Positions 10,862-22,060 of a stretch of DNA of 64,000 bases are shown here, one piece after another. This DNA is from Hydra vulgaris (Eukaryota > Cnidaria > Hydrozoa > Anthoathecata > Hydridae). The position numbers and the translations under genes were made by a program. How positions within the stretch are numbered: the stretch's first letter is position 1; every line of letters starts with the position of its first letter. The stretch is taken from positions 74,061,501-74,125,500 of the forward strand of contig NC_088931.1 in the NCBI RefSeq assembly GCF_038396675.1. Reading direction: 5' to 3'. The notes beneath the pieces were generated by a model, which worked only from the letters and a program-made list of their open reading frames with translations, did not search any database and was not told where the DNA came from.

Positions 10862-13800
10862 TGGTCAGAAAGTCGATTTTGCAGAAAGCAATTACAGCCA
10901 TTTGAAGGGTTTAAAAATAGCTGATAGTGTTACAGGAGATTGTCCTCTACACATTGATTATCTTATTGGAGCAGACTTTTATTGGAATTTTTTTGATAAC
11001 ACTGCAGTTGGCAGTAAGTCAGGTCCAGTCGCATTGAAATTTAAACTTGGAGGATATGTTCTTAATGGATTTGTGTGTGATGAAGGAGATAATAGTTGTA
11101 GTGTAAATACCACTCATGTTTTAAAGGTTCAAGCTGAATTTGTTAAAGAAGATGTAATTTTGAAGGATGCTTTAAGTGATTTATGGTGCTGTAGTGATAG
11201 TTGCAAAGAGAATAATCTTTTTTTGCAAGAATTTCAAGATAGTACATTTTTTGATGAAACCTCTGATCGTTATGTAGTTCAATTACCATTTCATGAAAAC
11301 CATCCAACACTGCCTGACAACTATTCTTTATGTGCCAACCGTTTACAGTCTCTTACTAAAAAACTTTCAAAAGATGAGGATTTATTTAACTCCTGTAACA
11401 AAATTATCAAAGATCAGCTATCCCATGGCATCATTAAAAAAGTTTTAAATCAAGATTTGACATAGACCAGTAAGGCGTGATGAAAAAGTTACAACTAAAG
11501 TTCGTATGGTGTTTGATGCAAGTTCGAAATCATTTGGACCTTCACTAAATGATTGTCTTCATGCGGCCCAAGTTTGACAACATTATTATTTGAAATTCTA
11601 TTACGTTTCCGTTCAAAAAAAATTTGCCTTTCTGGCTGATATTGAGAAAGCGTTTCTTCAAATTGGACTTAGTAAAATGTGTCGCGATTATGTACAATTT
11701 TTATGGTTTGATGACATTGAAAAGCTTCATTTTAATATGTTACCTGATGCAAAGCTTGCAACATTTCGTCTTTGTAGAGTTTTATTTGGTGTTACTTCTT
11801 CACCTTTTTTGCTTAATGCTACTTTAAAGTTACACGTGGAAAAAAATTTAAACAGTTACCCCTCTTATGTTCTTAAACTTTTACAAAGCCTTCATATGGA
11901 TGATTTGAACTCTTGCACTGATGAAGTTAATGATGGCATAAGCTTTTATAGGTGGTGTAAATCGATATTAAAGGAAGGTGGTTTCAACCTTCAAAAATTC
12001 GAATCAAACTCTAAGGTATTAGAAGATGTCTTTTGTGAAAGTGACACCTAAACCTGAAACTAAAGTCCTTGGTGTTTCCTGGGACAAACAAAAGGATATT
12101 CTAATTTTTTACTTTAAAGATTTAATGAAAATGGCAGTTGATATTCCGAAGAAAAAGAAGTTCTTAAATTTGTTGTAAATATTTATGACCCATTAGGACT
12201 TATAAATCCAGTGGTAGTCAAATTAAAAGTATTGTTCCAAAATTTAAGTATTAGCAAGATGAGTTGGGAAGATTACCTTGATGGAGAAAATTTAACCGAG
12301 TGGCAATCTATTTTAAATGATTTTCTCTCATCAAGCAATGTGATGGTTCCACGGTGGTATCTTAACTCTTCAAACTTTTTGCCTAACTATAAACTCGAAC
12401 TTCATCGTTTCTCCGATGCGAGCAATAAGGCATATATTCGAACTTTTGATGAGACACATTCTTGTTCTACTTTGATTGCCTCTAAATCGAGGGTAGCCTC
12501 ATTAAGTAAAACAAACCTCGTCTTGAACTTAGTGCTATTTTATTACTAGCCAAATTGATGATTAATATTGAAAAAGAGCTTGAAAGTGTGTTTAACATTT
12601 CTCGGATTATTTGTTCGACTAATTCAACAATTTGCCTTCATTGGATTAACAATTCAGCTAAGAAAGATGAACCTTTTATTAAAAATAGACTTCTTAAAAT
12701 TTGAGAACTTTATGGCATTGAGTCATGGAAGTATGTAGAAACACATCGGAACCCCGCAGATATTATTTCACGTGGATCATCTTTAAATAATTTTAAAGAT
12801 AATTGTTTTTGGTTTAAGGGCCCAGATTTTTTTATAGTATAACAGTTGCATGGCCAGTTTATGATTTAATTTTTGAAAGTACCAAAATACCTGAAGAATT
12901 AACTTGCATTGTTTCAAGCAGTGTACATTATCCAGACCTTTCTTTCATTGACATAGAAAAATTTAATAGCTATGAACGTTTACTAAGAGTCACAGCCTGG
13001 GTATTACGCTTTGTGAATAATTTGAAATTAAGATAAAGAAAACTAAATGGTTTGAAGATCTTAACGTTATTAAGTGATGAACGAGAAGAAGCAATTACTA
13101 AGTGGATCAAACATGTGCATCGTGACGTTATCACTGCATCAAGCTACAAACAGTTGCGACAAGATTTGCGTTTAGTTGAAGTGGACGGTATCGTTCGATG
13201 TAAAGGACGCTTAAAGAATGCCCCAATTCCATACGATGCAAAATTTCCGATATTTCTACCTCGGAACTGTTATTTTTCAAAGCTAAATATTTTGCACTGT
13301 CATGTCCTCATGAAACACAATGGTGTGAGAGAAACACTAAATGAGTTAAGAAATAAATTCTGGGCTCCCAAGGCTAAGTGTTTAACTCATAGTGTAATCC
13401 GAAAATGTTTTCTTTGTAGAAAATTTGAAGGGAAGCCATACTTTTATCCTATTTCTCCACAGTTGCCTGTAAGTCGTTTGAATAACGAACATGCTTTTAA
13501 GTACACTGGAGTAGATTATGCTGGACCTTTATATGTAAAATCAATATATGGGTCTAGCACCTTACATAAAGTCTGAATATTTTTGTTTACATGCTGCAGT
13601 ACCCGTGCACTTGTGTTAGATTTAGTTCCCGATTGTTCAGCGACAGCAATTATTCGTGGTCTGTGACGATTCTTTGCAAAACGTGGCGTTCCGTCGGAGA
13701 TTTTGTCGGATAATGGCACGCAGTTCACAGCGGAGGAAACTCAAGCTTTTGTCGCATCTAAGTCAATCAAATGGCGTTTCAATATAGCGGCCGTCCCCTG

Positions 13801-14810
13801 GTGGGACGAAATATTCAAAAGACTTGTACGATCAACAAAGAGGTGTTTAAAGAAAGTACTCACCAATTCTAGACTAACCTATGAAGAATTGATGGTATCA
13901 AATCAAAGGTAATGGATCTGTAAAAGTCATTTAGGAAGTCGAATGCATCATCAATAACCGACCATTGACATTCGTTTATGAAGAGGTTGGTGACAAAGTG
14001 CTCACTCTTAACCATTTAGTGTTTGGTCGGAAGTTAAATCTGGAAGCGATAGCAGAAGATGCAAGGAATTGTGAACAAGTCGAAATAGTTGAACAACGTA
14101 AGCACATTAATATGGTCTTAAATCATTTTAGAACACGTTGGAAAGAAGAATATTTAAAGAATTTACGTGAACACCACAAAGCCTCCAAAGGTAATGGATC
14201 TGTAAAAGTCAAACGCGGAGATGTTGTCTTAATTGACGATGCCCCAAAATCGCGAATTTTATGGAAAGTTGGAATCATAGACGAAGTGAATCTTTCTTCT
14301 GACAAAGAAGTCAGACGCGCTACGGTACGTTACAAGCAGAACAACGAGTATAAAAATATAAATAGGCCGGTTAACAAACTTTACCCGATTGAATGTAGTG
14401 CTGCGAACATAAACGTTAAATTTATTGAAGAAAGTGACATTATCCTTTTCGTAGTAAATCTGTTAACGAAGAGGGGGAGGGGGGGAGAGTGTTGTGTTCT
14501 AAGTATGTTTAAGCTGTGTTCGTGTGCTAGTGTGTGTAAGAACAATATTGGTCTTAGGGAAGAAAAGTATTATTATTACTGTTGTTGAGCCTCCTTTTAT
14601 TATCTCTGCCATAACTATATGTACATTAACATTGTATTGATAATAACAATACAATAATTGTGCTTTTTGGCATTATTCCTAAACTTTTGATTAGCATTTC
14701 TGGTCCAATCTGTCGAGATCATCAATGCAAGAGAATCCTCAGGAGTCAATGACGATATATACCAAAAAAGTAAATTTAACCAGACAAAGTTACTTAAAAG
14801 AAGAAGAACT
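10858..14810 (+). mobile_element. BEL/Pao LTR retrotransposon, fossil
   Basis: Old, broken copy of a BEL/Pao-family element. Recognisable parts in order are: aspartic-protease/Pao-specific region, reverse transcriptase, RNase H, integrase zinc-binding region (HCH..C..C type), integrase core, and the C-terminal Pao-type domain. A purine-rich tract (about 14,470-14,487) and a candidate 3' LTR starting near 14,490 follow. No 5' LTR or gag was found. The right limit is uncertain because Transib sequence resumes somewhere before 14,869. It carries on the order of ten breaks and looks ancient. It lies inside the Transib element, so it inserted later than that element. Confidence 0.8.
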
Positions 14811-14868
14811 TGGCTGAAGAAGAGAGAGCTTTTTTTAAGTAAATAATATGAAAAAATGACTTGTAATG

Positions 14869-15432
14869 TTGACAACTGTTTTGATTAATATTAATAAACT
14901 AACATAGTAATTTTAAGCAAATAATATTATGATAAATGTTATTTTATATAAATTTATAAATATCATTTTTGCCTTTGCACCATAATCGTTTTAATATTAT
15001 TTTTATTTGTATAACTGATTAAAAGTATAAATAAAAATTCGTTTCCATGGAAATAAGCAAAACAATTCCAATAATAATCAAAAAATTTGTTGTTAAAAAT
15101 CACCAAATGCATTAAAAGTACTCTTTGAAATTGTTATAAAAACTAGAAAACTTGATCATTTTAACTGAATTTTTTTAAGAGTGTCATATACCATTGGTAG
15201 TAGAGGAAAAAAAAAATAGAAAACGTTTCTACCCCTCGGGCGATATAAATAAAATACATAAAATATTTTTAAAAAAAAACTCACGATAAAAGTATAAACG
15301 TATGTAATCATTTAAAACAAATAAGTAAATTTTCTTAACCTTGCAACATGACTTGGTTATTAGTACTTATTAAATTTTTTTAATTTTTTGCTTTTATATA
15401 TATTTTATACGAATTATAAACATTGTGAATAT
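14869..15432 (-). repeat. Transib right inverted arm, inner part
   Basis: Inverted match to 9,260-9,796. It contains a second copy of the end of the transposase (DNCFD then stop on the plus strand at about 14,872-14,886). Confidence 0.8.
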
Positions 15433-15629
15433 TAGGGTAGGGTGAGCCTATTTTTACCTATTTCTAATTTTGAGTAAAAAAAAACAATGTTTAGGTATTG
15501 GCTTCTGACAAAAGATGTCTTAAAATCATGATTAGACATCATACTGAACAAATTTAACAAAAAACTATTACTTAAAATACTATCAATAAGTCTGGGGAGC
15601 CTTTATTTGAAGATACCTATAAAGACCCA

Positions 15630-15694
15630 CAATATTTTATGTAGACCCACATTACCCCATGTAGTGGGGTAATGTGGGTCTACATAAAATATTG
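15630..15694. repeat. Perfect hairpin, 30-bp arms, 5-base loop
   Basis: Arms 15,630-15,659 and 15,665-15,694 are exact reverse complements around TGTAG. They include the motif GGGGTAATGTGGGTCTAC, which resembles the right terminus of the host pogo-like element. Confidence 0.9.
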
Positions 15695-16165
15695 GTAGTT
15701 CTAGTTTAAAATACTGCATCTTATAAAAAAATCTGACATTCTTTATGCACGCACCTTTTTTATAGTATATATATACAAGCTTTTATTTTAAAAAGTAGTC
15801 TTAAGATATTTTTATTGAAAAAAAGAGGTGCATACATACACAGCACAATAATAAAAATTAAAAACTCGGACATATAAAATATAAAAAATGATGATTTAAA
15901 ACAGAAATAATAATGTTTTAATAAAGTGTTTTCTAAAAACTAATTATCTTTTTGATCACTGCACTTTTATGGTAACATTCGTGACACTTCTTAGATTCTA
16001 TTTTAGACACTTCTTAGATCGTTTTGGATATTTCTTTGATACTTCAGTAGAGGTAATTTTTTTTATACATTTTTTTTAACTTGATTTTTTATCTATTTAA
16101 CTTTTTGTTCTTCAAGTAACCGTCGCTTTAACTCTTCCTTTTTTGTTTTTGTTGTTCTATTATTG

Positions 16166-17197
16166 CTAAGTTTCTGCAGACAAATTAGGACATATGATTG
16201 ACTTTAAAGCTTCTCGCATAGCTAATCTTGGTGTTTGTAATCTTGGAGACTTAGGGCTATAATGTTCAGGTGATTGATTGAGAAAGTCAATACCTGTTAT
16301 TCTTCTTTCCATCTTTTCTTTACTTAATGGTGAGATACAAGTACCACAAAATCCTGCTATATCATTTGCTGGAGAGAGTCTCTGACGCAATCGTTTCAAC
16401 AATCCTGCAAACTGCTTTAAAATTTTTCTCCACTCATACTTTAATGGTCCAAAGATCTAACAGTTGTAATGCGTGTGAGTAACCACATCTAACAATTTTA
16501 ATGCGTGTGAGTAACTTGGTATTAGACAAATAATTTGGGTATGGTTGTCCATGGCCGCTTTTATGGTGCCGTATGTTAAATGAAGAAGCAGCCAGTTCAT
16601 AAGCATCTTTGCTTTTTGAATGTACAAATACTCTCTTCGTTAATTGATTTATAGAGAGCCCAGTCTCATCAAGGTTGTATATACTACTTGATACAGTCTT
16701 ATTATTATGAATAACATCAGATAAAATAGTAAAAAATTTATCTACAACTTCATGTGTTAAACTTTTAGCTCTTGAAAATGTAAGTATTTCAGGTTTGCGT
16801 AATCGAAGTTTATCAACATGACGCTTCTTAAAAGAAATTAACCAATCTTTCCCAGGAATTCCATTTTTAAAAGGAGTTTTCATCCTCATCGTTGAGAAAA
16901 ATTGAGCAACTAAATTACAAATGTCAAGAGAATCCAATGGAAGACCATATCTTTGACTGCGCTGCAGCTACAATCATAGTTTCATCATTATCACTCAGTA
17001 CACTTTTTTGACCTTTACGTTTGCTTGCATTAACTTTTTGTTGTTTTATTCTTCGTCTCAATGTTTCTTTATGAACAAAGTACGATTTAACAGCATGATA
17101 AATAGTCTTTTTTTCTCTCACATAAGAACATTATTGCTCTTTCCAAACTATCAGCATTGTACTTGGGTTTTATTTTTTTATTGTAACATCTTGGCAT
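16166..17197 (-). pseudogene. pogo/Jerky-type transposase remnant
   Basis: The likely start is ATG at 17,197 (MPRCYNKKIKPKYNADSLERA), typical of the psq-type helix-turn-helix at the N terminus. A frame change in an A run leads to REKKTIYHAVKSYF..RRIKQQK. The second block (16,434-16,937) has the CENPB-type DNA-binding region (DWLISFKKRH) and the first catalytic aspartate in NLDETGLS. The middle of the DDE domain is deleted: the reading jumps to GYSHALQLLDL, the family's S.HALQPLD segment. The C-terminal block is 16,166-16,402. The element is therefore non-autonomous. Confidence 0.8.
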
Positions 17198-17915
17198 TTT
17201 TAAAATACTTTCTAAAGTAATATTTATAAAAAATCTGTTAAACTTTTATGAAATAAATTAGCATAAATCATAACATATCACAAAAAAAATATTTTAACAC
17301 CAAATAGGCCTTATATAATATTTTATTTGACCTAGGTATTGTTTCATACAAATAAATACAGATGTTTCTTAATACAAACTTCAAAGATATAAACTTCAAA
17401 CATAAGTGTTTAATAGTTCTAAAGAATTATTTAGACAAAAATAGTTAGGTCTGATGAAACTAATAGGTTTATAATGTTACTAACAACAACTTTGATAATA
17501 TTATTACATACCATAATGTTATAGATACATAGACCCACTTTATCCCACCTGATTATATTTTAAATTTAAAACAAACCAAGTCCGTTAGTGTCTTAAAGGT
17601 ATAATATCCTTATATATAGTAATTTAACTTTCAAAATAACCATTTTTTATACGCTTATGCCTTATTTGAATATATTTTCTCTATAGTTTAAAAACAATGA
17701 AAAAATTGACTTTGTTGATGTATCTAGCATTTTAGCTAAAAAAGTACCCTTTCTAACAGCATAGCTAGGTTATATTTTAAAATTAATTAGCCTAATATGT
17801 TAATAAAAAGTGGTAAAAATTACAACTTCATACCTAAAGCCATTATCAATATAACAGATAAATATGAATTAAACCCAGATTACCCCGTAGACCCATATTA
17901 CCCCATCCTACCCTA

Positions 17916-18453
17916 GAACAAAAAAGAGAGGTTGCTTAATAGTAGCTAAAAATTTATCATAATGCATGAATATACGCAGTTGAATTTTTTTATGAGTTTT
18001 TGCTATAACCAAAACTTAATAAAGATTGAGTTAGACTAGCTTGAGAAGGATGTCTTTTAAACGAACAGCGAATTCAAAATTACACAAAACTACTTTTGTT
18101 TTTTCATTTTTTTTAATAATAATTTTTGAAAGTTTTTTCCCTTTAAGTAAGTGAAATCTTTTTGACGTAGAAGTTAAGATATCTTAAACAGACTGAGAAA
18201 AAAAAATTTAGCTTTATGATGATTTAAATTGAAAAAATTGAAGTTATAACTTCTGTACTTTTTTAACGAAAATTTATTACAAAAATGACGTCTTTTAAAT
18301 TCATGTAGCTGTCCTGTTAACAAACATAAATAACAAACCTACATATTTTTAAATAATATAAAAAGTACAATTCATTTAAAAAAAAAGAATAATCTTATAA
18401 TGTTTTGAAAATTTTGATTTATGGTCACTTTTTCGAAGTTTTGCACCACTGTG
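17916..18453 (-). repeat. Transib right inverted arm, outer part
   Basis: Inverted match to 6,244-6,473 and 8,951-9,260. It ends with CACTGTG at 18,447-18,453, the inverted RSS-type heptamer, followed by CGCTG. Confidence 0.85.
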
Positions 18454-18458
18454 CGCTG

Positions 18459-19189
18459 TTGTCGTTTTGAGCAGTTTGGTATACTATAATATTTTTTTTC
18501 AATTTCAAACAATAATATTTGGATAAGTCTTAATAAAAGTCTTTGATAAATTTTTTGCATTTTTAGAATCAAATCCTAAGATACTTACAAATCCTGCAAG
18601 AAGAGTTATATGTAACTTATTACCGTTAGAAATGCAACTCATTGCAGTTAGAAGAAACTTACGTTTGCCAGCCAACTGTTTTATATTTTTTAGAAAAAGC
18701 TTTTGGGTTACGTCTGATTAACTACAAAAGTTATGTGCAACATCTTGCCTTGAACCTGGATTCACAGCAAACGAAACATTTAATGAACTTTTCACGAATA
18801 AGTTATTCAACTTGCCTCAACGGTGTAAGTTGAACAAAAAATAAACTCATGCAAATACAAGAAATAAAAATTAAAATAAATTTTCAATAAAACTACCGGT
18901 AACAGTTAGTAAGTGTAAATGAAATTATTCCAAAATAAAGAAAAAAATTACTAGACAATCAAAACATAAAAAAATGGTTTTGTGAAAATATGTTAAATTT
19001 CAAAGCCTTATTTAATAATTACTATATAAACCACTATTCTTAACCATTGCTACTCTGGTTTTCCATGGTTTAAGAGATAAAATATAAACCAACTCTGTTC
19101 AGTTACCAGGGAAACCAATTTCACGAAATTCCAGGTTATTTAGCTCTTCAAGATCGATAAAAAAGAAGATAAAAAGTTTATATATCTCC
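18459..19189. other. AT-rich spacer, no gene recognised
   Basis: The frame at 18,642-18,833 (63 codons) has no recognisable domain, and I treat it as chance. No terminal repeats or tandem repeats were noticed. Confidence 0.4.
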
Positions 19190-19199
19190 TAAAATATTT

Positions 19200-19442
19200 C
19201 AGTCCTATTTTAAAAAAGTAGAGCATAAATATCCGACAAAATTTTCAAATAATAACTACATTGTCCCTAAATATAATTCAAAACAAAATACATATTCAAT
19301 TCAATATCGTGGATCCTATTTGTGGAAAAAGTTTCCTAATATTGCAAATACGGAAAAAGTTAGTATGCATCAGTTTAAAAAAGAATCGAAACAGGTGTTA
19401 TTACTTATGGATTTTAATATATCCGATTTTAAATGCCTCTAA
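19200..19442 (+). pseudogene. LINE ORF2 C-terminal fragment
   Basis: Frame reading NYIVPKYNSKQN, QYRGSYLWKKFPN and HQFKKESKQVLL up to TAA at 19,440-19,442. It aligns with the last 70 residues of the 35,572-37,401 product (VSYRGPYLWNK..FASFKQKLK). Confidence 0.7.
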
Positions 19443-20007
19443 ACTAAAATTCAATTATATAAAATATGTCTCAGAATTTATCAATTTATCAGTTTTTGTT
19501 TGTTTGTTTTTTCATTATTTCAGCTATGGTGTTTCCTCTAATCTTAAAAGTTATTGGTGAAATCTTAGTTTTTCAACATTTACTTAACTATTAATGAGTT
19601 GTTATTTATTTTACTTTTAATTAAATTGGTTTAAAAATATACATATATAAAACGTTTTTTTTTTAAAATTAAGTACTCTTTTATTTTGAATTTTTTGTTC
19701 TTTATTTAAATATTACTTTATTACAAATTGTTATAAATTTTATTTTCATATTCTTTAACAAATACTTTGTATAATGTACGTATATTGTGACTCTTGAAAA
19801 TACGTGCTCTTTAATTAATTTCTTTTTTATTTTTATTTTTTACTTTTCTTTCAGTTTTTCTTGTTTACTTAATTACTACTCTTAACATGAATATTGTTCT
19901 TGAAGTATTTCCTATACTAATTGTTATTTATTTTTATATTGATAATTTTTAATAAATAGTTTGTAAAGTATAAATATATTATCCGGCTATTTTAAATACG
20001 TACGATT

Positions 20008-20049
20008 GGGGCTCGGTGATAAGACAAAATAATGTCTTCTACTTGCCCC
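20008..20049 (+). other. LINE 3'-UTR two-stem hairpin, copy 3
   Basis: Outer helix GGGGC/GCCCC, inner helix AAGACA/TGTCTT, internal loop with CGGTGAT on the 5' side and CTACTT on the 3' side. Same fold as copies 1, 2 and 4. Confidence 0.7.
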
Positions 20050-20132
20050 GCCAGTTTTTTTTTATTTATAAACCTTGTAAATTGTAAAAGTTATTAAACG
20101 GCGAAATAAATAAATAAATAAAAAAAAAAAAA

Positions 20133-20355
20133 GATCCACCTGCTGCCTGTGTACAACATAGTTCTTGAGCCTTGGCGTGGAATACAGCTTCTTGACAATC
20201 TTACCACGGTCATGGACCTTTTTGTCAAATAGAGTCGTAACAACAGTGGTAGGTTCAATGTACCAGACATGTCTCTTCAGTGAATCAATCACAGGCTTTG
20301 CCTGGTTAGGTTTGACGTCAAAGTGCATAGTCATCTGCCACGGAGCTTTCATCTC
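20133..20355 (-). pseudogene. Exon-like segment, protein not identified
   Basis: Open minus-strand frame with less AT-biased codon use than its surroundings. It reads EMKAPWQMTMHFDVKP, then KRHVWYIEPTTVVTTLFDKK, and ends VVHRQQVD where the LINE tail starts. A good splice acceptor (TTTCTTAG) lies directly upstream. It resembles a cnidarian/arthropod repeat-associated protein family with a 'HLWYL.E..V.L..FD' segment that I cannot name with certainty. It is probably a broken gene or mobile-element exon cut by the LINE. Confidence 0.4.
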
Positions 20356-20615
20356 CTAAGAAATAATCTTTAGTTAAACAAATGCTCAAAAGAATTACTT
20401 TCATTCAAAATTTAAAACGTTTTGAATAAAAAGGAATTAAAAATTACAGCAAAAATACTTATAGGGAATAATTGCTGAAATTTTGCCCTAAAAAACCATT
20501 CAGTGCAAAACTTTGCAGTGAAAAAGGCCATGTCTTTAACTTCATTCTTTACTTAGGCCCTGAGGCTGGTTATATTATCTAGTAGAATAAAATCTTTATA
20601 AAGTATACTACTTTC

Positions 20616-20705
20616 AGTTATAACATGACATAATGTGCAGGTCCAGGCTTTCGGAGTGTACCATTACTGTAAGTTCGGCAAACTCAAGATAATCAGACCT
20701 GCATT
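20616..20705 (-). pseudogene. Possible second exon-like fragment of the same protein
   Basis: The minus-strand frame ECRSDYLEFAELTVMVH..LDLHIM has similar composition to the segment at 20,133-20,355 and lies upstream of it. A YLE.AEL-type phrase occurs in the same unnamed family as I remember it. There is no clean splice donor. Weak. Confidence 0.25.
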
Positions 20706-20861
20706 CTAAATATAAATGTTAATTTTAATAAAAAGTAATTAATTAAACATAATTTTAACATCTTGTTTTCACAACACGGTGTTAAATTTTTTGTCTCTTA
20801 GCAACTGTCAAAATAGCCAATTAAAAAAACTAGCTCTTCAAAAAGCTCATTTTGAGGTTGT

Positions 20862-21013
20862 TTTTCATTATAAAAGTTGGTTTTCATTATAAAAGTTGGT
20901 TTTCATTATAAAAGTTGGTTTTCATTATTAAAGTTGGTTTTCATTATAAAAGTTGGTTTTCATTATAAAAGTTGGTTTTCATTATAAAAGTTGGTTTTCA
21001 TTATAAAAGTTGG
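20862..21013. repeat. Minisatellite, eight copies of a 19-bp unit
   Basis: Unit TTTTCATTATAAAAGTTGG repeated eight times head to tail with no length change; only copy 4 has a substitution (ATTATTAAAG). Such homogeneity suggests recent expansion. Confidence 0.95.
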
Positions 21014-21800
21014 TTTTCCCAGAACTCAGTCAAGAGCTCTTAGAAAAGGTCTTCTACAAGAGAGTTCGCCAAAAGCTCTTTAAATAGAAAAATGTTTTTA
21101 AAAAACTGCTTGTAGAGCTCAGACAAAAGCTCTATCAAGAACTTAATGTGAACGTTCTTCATAATGAAAAAATAAGTTTTCTTCATTTAAACTCATAACA
21201 TCGCAATTCATAAATTTACACTTTCATATTTATAATAAGCAATCACTTGCACGAGTATTTTATATTATTAAAAATCACAGATCACTCCTCATAAAACTTA
21301 AACTTTAAGACAAGTCCTTAAGGGACCCTTACAAAAATGTCCACTCCGAATATCAGGGTCTTTTAAGGGTGACCATAAAGCCGTGAAAAAAAAGCCACAC
21401 GTTACTACTAAGAAGTAAAGCGTGATTATTTTTTAGTTTATAGCTTTATCATTAAAGTGGTAAAAATTTAACATTACAATTATTTATATTACACGATACT
21501 ATTATTTACATAACAAAGTTTTTCACTTATTTTTGTAGAAGTTTGTTTTTACTGTCATCTTTACTACCTCTGGCCTTATTAAAAAATCGTGCCATTTTAA
21601 ATTTATTCTCTTTTGTCGTTGTGTCAGTGAAAAAGTGAACATTTGAAGCTATAAATACATAATGTTAAAATTCTCACTACTTACTTATACCTATTTTTAT
21701 AAATTCAAACATGATAGTTATGCTTAAATCATGATTCAAAAGAGATTTTATATAATCGTATTGACAATATAAATATCTGTATATAAATTTTTAAAAAGTT
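21014..21800. other. Non-coding, scattered short motifs
   Basis: Repeated AAAGCTCT/AGAGCTC motifs between 20,830 and 21,150 in both orientations suggest an old inverted-repeat element around the minisatellite. The rest is AT-rich with no gene signal. Confidence 0.35.
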
Positions 21801-21806
21801 CAATAT

Positions 21807-21969
<163 letters not shown>

Positions 21970-22060
21970 ATTATTATTTGTCCTTAGGACCATTTTTCTT
22001 TTTCTTCTGTACTGCTGTTTTGATCTAGTGTAGATAATAATTTTGTATCACCTGCATATA

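Larger units (their letters stand above)
15435..17913 (-). mobile_element. pogo-like (Tc1/mariner superfamily) DNA transposon
   Basis: The ends GGGTAGGGTGAG and, on the other strand, GGGTAGGATGGG form terminal inverted repeats flanked by TA on both sides (15,433-15,434 and 17,914-17,915). Joining the flanks with one TA restores the Transib arm exactly where the intact left arm reads GAATATTA..AGCAAAA, which proves the boundaries. It encodes a pogo/Jerky-type transposase on the minus strand. TIR-related GGGGTAAT..GGGTCTAC motifs recur near both ends and inside a 30-bp-arm hairpin. Confidence 0.9.
6244..18453 (-). mobile_element. Transib DNA transposon carrying three later insertions
   Basis: Both ends start with an RSS-like heptamer (CACAGTA left, CACAGTG right). 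Each is followed, after a 12-base spacer, by an A5 tract, and each end is flanked by CGCTG. The inverted arms are about 1.1 kb: left 6,244-6,473 plus 8,951-9,796, right 18,453-17,916 plus 15,432-14,869. Removing the LINE (6,474-8,950) and the pogo-like element (15,435-17,913) makes the arms collinear. The centre holds a decayed Transib transposase on the minus strand (9,777-10,861) and a BEL/Pao fossil. By eye the arms differ at roughly one base in eight, so the element is old. The 12.2-kb span shrinks to about 3-3.5 kb once the insertions are removed. Confidence 0.82.
19190..20132 (+). mobile_element. CR1-like LINE, 3' end only
   Basis: Strongly 5'-truncated copy. It holds the C-terminal coding end (19,200-19,442), including the family signature YRGSYLWKKFPN, then about 550 bp of 3' UTR, the two-stem hairpin at 20,008-20,049, TTATTAAACGGCGAAATAAA and an A-rich tail ending at 20,132. 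The tail abuts the exon-like segment at 20,133. Confidence 0.8.

Noticed and set aside
18642-18833. 63-codon frame as a small gene
   Set aside because: No domain, no splice context and length expected by chance.
20862-21013. CRISPR-like array
   Set aside because: Units are contiguous with no spacers, and the organism is an animal; this is a minisatellite.
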